A DNA stretch of 59,413 nucleotides from Xenococcus sp. PCC 7305. Its GTDB lineage: Bacteria > Cyanobacteriota > Cyanobacteriia > Cyanobacteriales > Xenococcaceae. This document shows positions 53,744 to 59,413 of this stretch, one piece after another (the first letter of the stretch is position 1; the number at the start of each line of letters is the position of its first letter). Location: assembly GCF_000332055.1 (NCBI RefSeq), contig NZ_ALVZ01000212.1:1-59413 (forward strand), given 5' to 3'. The notes below the pieces were generated by a model that had not been told where the DNA came from, ran no database searches, and saw nothing but the letters and a program-made list of their open reading frames with translations. The position numbers and the translations under genes were made by a program.

Positions 53744-54349
53744 ATGTTTTTCTCTCTCAAAAATCAGAAGATTGGTTTTTATCGTGTAGTTACTTTTTCC
53801 CAGGCACTCTTACTCGGAAGTGTTGCCAGTTTGTTGTTCAGCAGTAATGCTAATGCGACCAAGATAATTGATGTCAAATATAAAGAAACGGAATTTTCGA
53901 TTAAAACTAAGGAGTTAAAGAAATTTGCCAAAACTGGAGAAATTCCCCCTGATCTTCAGCAGTTTTTTAATGATACAGAACAAGTGCCCGAGTTCTTAAG
54001 TAATTTATTAAACAAGGAAATTTATATTAGTCGTAGCTTAGTTGAAGATGTTCTTGAAAGTACGACGGGGGAATTTCTGCTACTGAAACTCAATCAAGCT
54101 ATTGACTCTTCCTCTAGCACAGAAGATCTCGACGCAGTCAAGGAAGCAGTTGTCAATTCCTATGAAAATGATCGAAAACTTTCAATGATGGAATTATTAA
54201 GTGAATACCCCAAGAAGCGTATAGAAGTAGATCTAACTGGTTTGGAAGGTACTTACAACGATGCCAATCAACTTGTCGAAAAAATATTGCCTATTTGGGA
54301 AATTGCTAAATCTCTTTTAGAAGATGTCGTTTGTGACTGCGAACAATGA
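53744..54349 (+). CDS. Secreted DUF1400 protein 3
   Basis: The 201-residue protein has a signal peptide ending near NANA (residues 35-38) and a DUF1400 domain. Its only cysteines are Cys197 and Cys199 in VVCDCEQ at the extreme C-terminus. It is closer to paralogue 1 (shared LEGTY, STTGEF/SSIGEF) than to paralogue 2. It lies 58 bp after paralogue 2. Partner proteins and function are unknown. Confidence 0.83.
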   Translation: MFFSLKNQKIGFYRVVTFSQALLLGSVASLLFSSNANATKIIDVKYKETEFSIKTKELKKFAKTGEIPPDLQQFFNDTEQVPEFLSNLLNKEIYISRSLVEDVLESTTGEFLLLKLNQAIDSSSSTEDLDAVKEAVVNSYENDRKLSMMELLSEYPKKRIEVDLTGLEGTYNDANQLVEKILPIWEIAKSLLEDVVCDCEQ

Positions 54350-54482
54350 TTTTTTAAATCAGCATAGCTCTTCTTTAATCCCTGAGATACAGAAGGCTTT
54401 GTGTTAGGGAACAGGGAACAGGGAACTGTATCTTATGAATCTGAGAAATGCTATAACAACTAAACAAGATCTAAGTAAATAG

Positions 54483-55118
54483 ATGCAATATATCTATCTT
54501 CATGGATTTGCTTCGAGTCCTCAATCTCATAAAGCTCAATATTTACTGCACCGCTTTCGAGAGCAAGGCATCAACCTTCAAGTCTTAGATCTCAACCAAA
54601 ATGATTTCACCAGTCTTACTTTAACAAGACAAATAAATCAAACAGTTGCCGGCTTTGCCGATGACTCTACTCCTATCACCTTAATTGGCTCAAGTTTTGG
54701 GGGTTTAACTTCTGTGTGGCTTGCCGAAAAATATCCTCAGGTACAGCGTTTAGTGTTACTTGCTCCCGCATTCAATTTTGTTGCTTACTGGCGTCAGAAA
54801 TTGGGAGCAGAGCAAATACAACAATGGCAAGAGTCTGGTTTTTTAGCGGTTTGTCACTATCGAGAAGCTGAGCTAGTCCCACTCAGCTACTGTTTTTACG
54901 AAGATATTATTCAATACGAAGAATCGCTACTTCAAAGAAATATTCCGACTTTAATTCTTCACGGAGAACATGATGAAATTATTCCTCTTCAAGCTAGTGT
55001 TGACTATGCCAAGCAGCATCCTGACACCAAGTTAATAAGCCTTAATAGTGATCATAGTCTGAGGGATCAAATGGCAATAATTTGGCAGGAAACCAAAATT
55101 TTTTGCTCTATAAAGTAA
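54483..55118 (+). CDS. YqiA/YcfP-family alpha/beta-hydrolase
   Basis: The 211-residue protein is a small serine esterase-like hydrolase. It shows YLHGFASSPQSHKA at the N-terminus, the nucleophile elbow GSSFGG near residue 70, an Asp in HGEHDEIIP and the His in NSDHSL. Substrate is unknown. It follows the DUF1400 triplet by about 130 bp on the same strand. DUF1400 is elsewhere fused to alpha/beta-hydrolases, so the neighbour may matter, but this is inference. Confidence 0.87.
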   Translation: MQYIYLHGFASSPQSHKAQYLLHRFREQGINLQVLDLNQNDFTSLTLTRQINQTVAGFADDSTPITLIGSSFGGLTSVWLAEKYPQVQRLVLLAPAFNFVAYWRQKLGAEQIQQWQESGFLAVCHYREAELVPLSYCFYEDIIQYEESLLQRNIPTLILHGEHDEIIPLQASVDYAKQHPDTKLISLNSDHSLRDQMAIIWQETKIFCSIK

Positions 55119-55119
55119 A

Positions 55120-55779
55120 TTACCAAATCCAAGGTATCAAACGACTACTTTTTTGCTGATAAGCCACAAATTCAGGATATTTGGCTGCCATAGTCTGCTC
55201 CTTCTCATTTATTCTCTGTAAGTAAAGCAATATAATGATTCCCGGTAGTGCAAAAGCCCACAAATTACCAGCAATAACGCTGAAGCTTGTATAACGCATT
55301 AAGTCTCCTAGATAGTTTACATGGCGTACTGAACGCCAGATTCCATCTTTGACCAAACTATTTTCCTTACTTTTAGCAGTCATTTTCTGCACATCTGCTC
55401 CCGTGTTTATAAGACTGCCAAATATGTATAGGGGCAAAGCAATGGCGACACTCCAGTAAGAAATCGGGTTTGAATTGGTAAATGCAAGATAGCCGGGCAA
55501 GCAATAGAATATCCCAACAAATAAAATAACCAATATAAAAACTGGCATGCCTATTTTCTCTGTGAAGAGCTGTTGACGGCGTTGGGGAAATAACCATTGT
55601 TCCAGCAGCCACCACAGACAATAGCCAATATGTAGACAAAGATAGATGACTTGTCGATAATCATTTATTCCATAAATTAAGGCCAAGGCAATCAGGCATA
55701 AAATTGTTACGGTTTTAGCCACATTGATTGCGGTAAGTTGGGTAACCTGAAAGCCAGAAGAGTTGCTTGCTGTTTCCAT
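55120..55779 (-). CDS. Isoprenylcysteine methyltransferase-like membrane protein
   Basis: The 219-residue protein has about five membrane spans. The end has the ICMT/DUF1295-type motif: GADVQKMTAKSKEN, then RHVNYLGDLMRYTSF and RINEKEQTMAAKYPEFVAYQ. Members of this group include S-adenosylmethionine-dependent membrane methyltransferases and steroid-reductase-like proteins, so the reaction is not certain. It converges with the esterase gene and is divergent from the carotenoid oxygenase. Confidence 0.75.
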   Translation of the reverse strand: METASNSSGFQVTQLTAINVAKTVTILCLIALALIYGINDYRQVIYLCLHIGYCLWWLLEQWLFPQRRQQLFTEKIGMPVFILVILFVGIFYCLPGYLAFTNSNPISYWSVAIALPLYIFGSLINTGADVQKMTAKSKENSLVKDGIWRSVRHVNYLGDLMRYTSFSVIAGNLWAFALPGIIILLYLQRINEKEQTMAAKYPEFVAYQQKSSRLIPWIW

Positions 55780-55878
55780 ATTTTTTCCTTTAACTATTCA
55801 GATCTCGGCTCAACACAATTCTCAGTAAAATTAGCAAGTGAATGACCCAGAATCTATTCTCCCATAATTATTAAATTC

Positions 55879-57312
55879 ATGATAACTAGTAATAATCCTG
55901 CTTGGTCAAAAGTCCTAGCAAAACCGGCAAGGGAATTTCCGCTAACTCCTTTGCCCTTAATTTCAGGTGAGATTCCCCCTCAGTTAACTGGGACATTGTA
56001 TCGTAATGGGCCAGCAAGATTAAGTAGAGGAAGCCAAAAGGTTGGGCATTGGTTTGATGGTGATGGGGCGATTTTGGCTGTTAATTTTGCCGAAGGACAA
56101 GCAACCGCAACCTATCGTTACGCCCAAACTACAGGATATCAAGCAGAAACAAAAGCAGAACGTTATTTGTATGCTAACTATGGCATGAGCGCCCCAGGTG
56201 GATTTTGGAATAATTGGCTCAAAGGAACCAAGAATTCGGCTAATACTTCTGTTCTCCCTTTGAGCGATCGCCTTCTAGCTCTTTGGGAAGGGGGAAAACC
56301 CTATGCTTTGGATTTGGATAGCTTAGAAACCAAAGGAATTGACAATTTAGGTGACACTTTAGAAACTTCTTTTTCTGCCCATCCGAAAGTAGATCCTGAT
56401 ACTGGCGAGATTTATAATTTCGGTGTCACACCAGGAAAACCCACCAAGCTTTATTTATATAGATGCGCTCCTACAGGCAGAATTATTCGGCAAAACTCTA
56501 TCGATTTATCAGGATGTCCTTTGATTCACGATTTTGTGTTGACCCAAAAATATTTGGTCTTTTTGATTTCTCCCGTCAGAATCAATCTCGTTCCTGTAAT
56601 TTTGGGAATCAAATGTTTTAGTGACGCGATGCAATGGCAACCTCAATTGGGTACTCAAGTACTAATATGCGATCGCGAGAATCTATCTGTAGTGAGTCAG
56701 GAAATAACTGAGCCCTGGTATCAATGGCATTTTAGCAATGGCTATGAAGATCAAGATGGCGAAATTGCGATCGAATTTGTTCGCTACGACGACTTTGCGA
56801 CAAATCAATACCTCAAAGAAGTTGCTAGCTCTCAGACCAAAACCTTGGCTAAGGGTCGATTATGGTACGTGAAAATAAATCCTCAAACAGGTCGAGTTAC
56901 TAAAAATGCTCAATTATTAGATCTTCATTGTGAATTCCCTATTGTGGCTTCCCATCAAGTATCCAAACTCTGGCGTTATAGCTATTTTCTGACTCATGGT
57001 TCGGGGGTGATGTCAGAACAAGAATTTTTTAACGCGATCGCCTGTTTTGATAGAGAAACTGGCAATGTAACCATTGCTGACATGGGAATGCATATCTACC
57101 CCAGTGAAGCGATCTACGTCTCTCAACCTGGAAATTTAGAAACAGGCTGGTTACTAAGCGTTGTTTACGATGGCAATAGCGATCATAGTGAAGTCAGAAT
57201 TTACCAGGGTGATCGCTTAGAGGCAAACCCGCTATGTCGTCTTGCTTTGCCCAGTACGATTCCCCACAGTTTTCACGGCATATGGCAGGAAAATTTTGAA
57301 AGTCGCAAATAA
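55879..57312 (+). CDS. Carotenoid cleavage oxygenase
   Basis: The 477-residue enzyme belongs to the RPE65/carotenoid oxygenase family, which cuts carotenoids or apocarotenoids with an Fe(II) centre. It shows GTLYRNGPA, GHWFDGDGAILAV, and iron-ligand histidines in SAHPKVDP, LIHDFVL and PHSFHGIW. A further His candidate is in VASHQVSKL. It best fits the cyanobacterial apocarotenoid 15,15'-oxygenase (Diox1-like) type. Product is retinal or a related apocarotenoid. Confidence 0.9.
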   Translation: MITSNNPAWSKVLAKPAREFPLTPLPLISGEIPPQLTGTLYRNGPARLSRGSQKVGHWFDGDGAILAVNFAEGQATATYRYAQTTGYQAETKAERYLYANYGMSAPGGFWNNWLKGTKNSANTSVLPLSDRLLALWEGGKPYALDLDSLETKGIDNLGDTLETSFSAHPKVDPDTGEIYNFGVTPGKPTKLYLYRCAPTGRIIRQNSIDLSGCPLIHDFVLTQKYLVFLISPVRINLVPVILGIKCFSDAMQWQPQLGTQVLICDRENLSVVSQEITEPWYQWHFSNGYEDQDGEIAIEFVRYDDFATNQYLKEVASSQTKTLAKGRLWYVKINPQTGRVTKNAQLLDLHCEFPIVASHQVSKLWRYSYFLTHGSGVMSEQEFFNAIACFDRETGNVTIADMGMHIYPSEAIYVSQPGNLETGWLLSVVYDGNSDHSEVRIYQGDRLEANPLCRLALPSTIPHSFHGIWQENFESRK

Positions 57313-57379
57313 GGGCATAGAAAAGTTACTGCTCCTTGACATTAAAATCTAAAAATGTAACAATGGATACAGAAAGTAA

Positions 57380-57452
57380 ATCAATCGTTCATCCTTCAAT
57401 AACCTTTTCGAGGGACGGAAGTAGGGAAACTCCCGAAGGAACGCGCCTCAAC
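57380..57452 (+). promoter_or_regulatory. Glutamine riboswitch (glnA RNA motif)
   Basis: The leader shows the conserved blocks of the glnA motif: CGTTCATC (57386-57393), GGACGGAAGTAGG near 57413-57425, and CCGAAGGAACGCGCC near 57433-57447. CGTTC and GAACG form the closing stem, and the inner hairpins are CCT...AGG and GGG...CCC. These RNAs bind glutamine and control nitrogen genes in cyanobacteria. It lies about 30 bp before the DUF4278 start. A downstream SD (GGAGG) is close, so control of translation is possible. Confidence 0.85.
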
Positions 57453-57484
57453 CTTAAAATGCCATAATTATTGGAGGCGAAAAG

Positions 57485-57808
57485 ATGAAACTTGTTTATC
57501 GCGGTGTAAGTTACGACTATGATCCCCCACAAGTCGCAGTCACAGAAAGCAAAATTACAGGTAAGTTTCGTGGACTGGATTGGCGATTTCATAACCTCAA
57601 AAAGCCCCTTGTCTTGCAGCCACCTGTGAATTTAACTTATCGCGGTGTTGCTTATAGTAACCGACCGACAAGCGGCCAGGAACAGTCTGCGGCAGAAGCA
57701 AATATTCGGGAACAAGCACGTTATCGGTTGATGAGAAAAGAAAAAGCTATTCATAATCGTGCAGCATCTATGTTTGTGCGTACTGCTCATGAGGTTGGCT
57801 TAGTCTAA
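57485..57808 (+). CDS. DUF4278 protein controlled by a glutamine riboswitch
   Basis: The 107-residue protein has two copies of the DUF4278 pattern, LVYRGVSYDYD at the N-terminus and LTYRGVAYSNR near residue 56. The C-terminal half is basic and helical (EQARYRLMRKEKAIHNRA). Strong SD GGAGG precedes the ATG. The upstream glutamine riboswitch ties expression to nitrogen status. The protein's own function is not known; some small glutamine-riboswitch proteins inhibit or tune nitrogen enzymes. Confidence 0.87.
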   Translation: MKLVYRGVSYDYDPPQVAVTESKITGKFRGLDWRFHNLKKPLVLQPPVNLTYRGVAYSNRPTSGQEQSAAEANIREQARYRLMRKEKAIHNRAASMFVRTAHEVGLV

Positions 57809-58085
57809 GGCGGGCCTCTCATAGTTGGAGTTGGGGCGGGCATCTTCAATCTTTAATAATGCCCTGACTCCCCAAATTATTTGCCAATTACTGACTACCT
57901 ATTCTTTATCCAAAATAGGTGGTCTCTTTTATTAAGATTTAATGTCTACAATCACTATTGTCATTTCTGATATTTTTTGTTAGCCTGGCCCTCAGGATCA
58001 ATAAAAAATTTTTATCTTTAAGTAATTCGATTTCTGCTACGATCGCTCTACGTATCAATTACAGATCTTTTAGTCTGTAAATCAA

Positions 58086-58409
58086 ATGGCTATTAAAATA
58101 TTAGAGAGCTTTGACACTAAGGTTGTTCTTAGCCCAGAATCCCAGTCCTTGCTATTTAGTCTTCTCGGTAGTGAATCGTTTAAGCAAAGGATTAGTGAAC
58201 AATTGTCCGTTGTAGCAGTCGACTTTACTGGTTTAGTGTTTCAACCAGTGCCTTACAGTCAAAATACTCCCAAAGGGATGCCCAGCGAATTTGAGACCTA
58301 TCATAATAGTCCCGACTACGCCATTATCAATGTTCCGCCTAATTTTGTGTTTAAAGCCAAAATTGTTAAACCCAATCGTCTCTGTGCTATTTATCGAAAA
58401 ATTTCGTAG
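58086..58409 (+). CDS. Small protein of unknown function
   Basis: I do not recognise this 107-residue soluble protein. It has an N-terminal helix (SPESQSLLFSLLGSESF) and a beta-rich C-terminus (AIINVPPNFVFKAKIVKP). No signal peptide is present. The start has no Shine-Dalgarno, and a perfect 7-bp hairpin (TTACAGA/TCTGTAA, 58059-58080) sits just before the ATG. The upstream 270 bp after the DUF4278 gene hold a weak hairpin (GGGCAT/ATGCCC). Confidence 0.65.
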   Translation: MAIKILESFDTKVVLSPESQSLLFSLLGSESFKQRISEQLSVVAVDFTGLVFQPVPYSQNTPKGMPSEFETYHNSPDYAIINVPPNFVFKAKIVKPNRLCAIYRKIS

Positions 58410-58449
58410 AAATGGCGATTTGGGGATTAGAAACTCTTGACTGGATAAT

Positions 58450-58487
58450 AACCCATTACCCATTACCCATTACTCATTAATCATTAC
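58450..58487. repeat. Heptameric tandem repeat (CCCATTA)n upstream of the GIY-YIG gene
   Basis: Five units, degrading to CATTAAT/CATTACT, end 12 bp before the GIY-YIG start. The same unit forms the cpcS stop codon at 6955. Confidence 0.8.
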
Positions 58488-58499
58488 TTAATCAAAAAT

Positions 58500-59018
58500 A
58501 TGAGTCTAGCTAGTCTAGAATACCTGCCCTATCTTGATGATAATGGTTGTATCCCAGAAGATGTGCAAAGAAAAATTGGGGTTTATGCCATTTTTGATCA
58601 AGGAAAAGAACTTCAATTTGTCGGTTATTCTCGGGATATTTATCTGAGTCTCCAACAGCATTTAGTTCGTCAACCTCAAAAATGCTATTGGTTGAAACTG
58701 CAAACAATTACTCGCCCCAACCGCACTATTTTGGAAGAAACTCGCCGAGCTTGGATTGCTGAAAATGGCAAAGTGCCAATCGGTAACGTAGCTGATGAGA
58801 GGTCTTGGATTCAAGCAATTGATGTTAAACCAATGATGAGCGAAGCAGAAAAAGCTCAGTATTTGGCCGGAGGCGAACTAGAGCAGAGTAAAACTCTCAA
58901 AAAAGCTGCAAGACGTATCGAAACCATTGTCAAACAGCAATTAAGCGATCGCGGAGTGGCAATGGATTTGCGTTTTAATCCTAAACTCAAAGAAAAAGGG
59001 CTCTTGGACTTGAAATAG
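58500..59018 (+). CDS. GIY-YIG-domain protein
   Basis: The 172-residue protein has a GIY-YIG endonuclease-like domain at about residues 20-110. The GIY half is GVYAIFDQ and the YIG half is FVGYSRDI. A conserved Arg/Glu pair (TILEETRRAW) follows. The first Gly-Ile-Tyr is GVY and the second Tyr-Ile-Gly is FVGY, so activity may be altered. Role is unknown. It is the last gene before the cpeB leader. Confidence 0.8.
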   Translation: MSLASLEYLPYLDDNGCIPEDVQRKIGVYAIFDQGKELQFVGYSRDIYLSLQQHLVRQPQKCYWLKLQTITRPNRTILEETRRAWIAENGKVPIGNVADERSWIQAIDVKPMMSEAEKAQYLAGGELEQSKTLKKAARRIETIVKQQLSDRGVAMDLRFNPKLKEKGLLDLK

Positions 59019-59033
59019 AAGAATTGGGGTTCT

Positions 59034-59072
59034 ATGTTACAGAATATTAAGCATCAAATGTTACAGAATATT
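59034..59072 (+). promoter_or_regulatory. Direct repeat upstream of cpeB, possible regulator site
   Basis: ATGTTACAGAATATT occurs exactly twice, at 59034-59048 and 59058-59072, with a period of 24 bp. It lies about 220 bp upstream of cpeB. The leader also has a hairpin TAACGA/TCGTTA (59209-59231). Two-site spacing suggests a dimeric regulator, but which one is not known. Confidence 0.4.
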
Positions 59073-59252
59073 GCTTTGTTGTAAATAAAAGAGACCAAAG
59101 ACACCAAACTCATTTATGTTTTATAACGACAGGTCAAAACTCATTCGTCCCCGAGCCATTCTGTTGGGCGGGTTCTTCGAATTGAAGGAGCTGACATCTG
59201 GGTCTTCCTAACGATGCGAGGTCACTCGTTAAGCTTCTCGACCGTCACCTAA

Positions 59253-59413
<161 letters not shown>

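Overview
The window is chromosomal DNA from a cyanobacterium that makes phycoerythrin. The evidence is psbB and psbT of photosystem II, a CpcS/CpeS-type bilin lyase, the start of cpeB at the right edge, PipX, an SphS/PhoU pair, the cyanobacterial fasciclin, DUF2808, COP23, DUF1400, DUF4278 and PAP/fibrillin families, and many GCGATCGC (HIP1) octamers. The genus cannot be fixed from the sequence. Most of the window is core genome. I see no transposase, phage gene or CRISPR array.

Layout. 0.1-5.8 kb: DUF29 protein, prfB with its programmed frameshift, acpP-fabF, transketolase. 5.8-12.6 kb (minus strand): COP23-like secreted protein, bilin lyase, LpxB-related protein, a Tat-exported caspase homologue whose catalytic pair is Tyr/Ser, ATP sulfurylase. 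12.8-14.2 kb: secreted peroxiredoxin, an unannotated small-RNA-like unit with its own promoter, operator-like inverted repeat and terminator, then ssb. 14.2-20.2 kb (minus): murE, glutaredoxin, rpsA, nrdR, psbT, psbB. 20.5-28.7 kb: small unknown genes, aldo/keto reductase, SphS-like kinase and phoU, PAP/fibrillin, nrdA, pipX. 28.8-33.0 kb: gpsA and the rpmH-rnpA-PH-yidC-jag-yceD cluster. 33.1-45.1 kb: DUF2808 and fasciclin proteins, a pseudokinase-TPR protein, mutT, DUF760, a group 2 sigma factor, a PAS/GAF histidine kinase, terD, dgt, initiator tRNA, a phosphotransferase. 45.4-51.9 kb: cysK, pyrF, TPR protein, murA, an RNA methyltransferase, a LivM-type permease, an ArsC/Spx-like protein. 52.2-59.4 kb: three tandem secreted DUF1400 proteins, a YqiA-like esterase, an ICMT-like membrane protein, a carotenoid oxygenase, a glutamine riboswitch with a DUF4278 gene, unknown and GIY-YIG genes, cpeB.

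Functional links. nrdA, nrdR, dgt and mutT set and clean the dNTP pool. acpP and fabF elongate fatty acids. murE and murA build peptidoglycan. sat and cysK assimilate sulfur. pipX and the glutamine riboswitch report nitrogen status, SphS and PhoU phosphate status. The rpmH-to-jag cluster combines ribosome, RNase P and membrane-insertase genes.

The least explained items are the small-RNA unit at 13.39-13.53 kb, whose 5' end is a perfect complement of the published Yfr1 core motif, the DUF1400 triplet sharing a C-terminal Cys-x-Cys motif, the two enzyme-like proteins that have lost catalytic residues, and 7-bp tandem repeats that repeatedly abut or supply stop codons.
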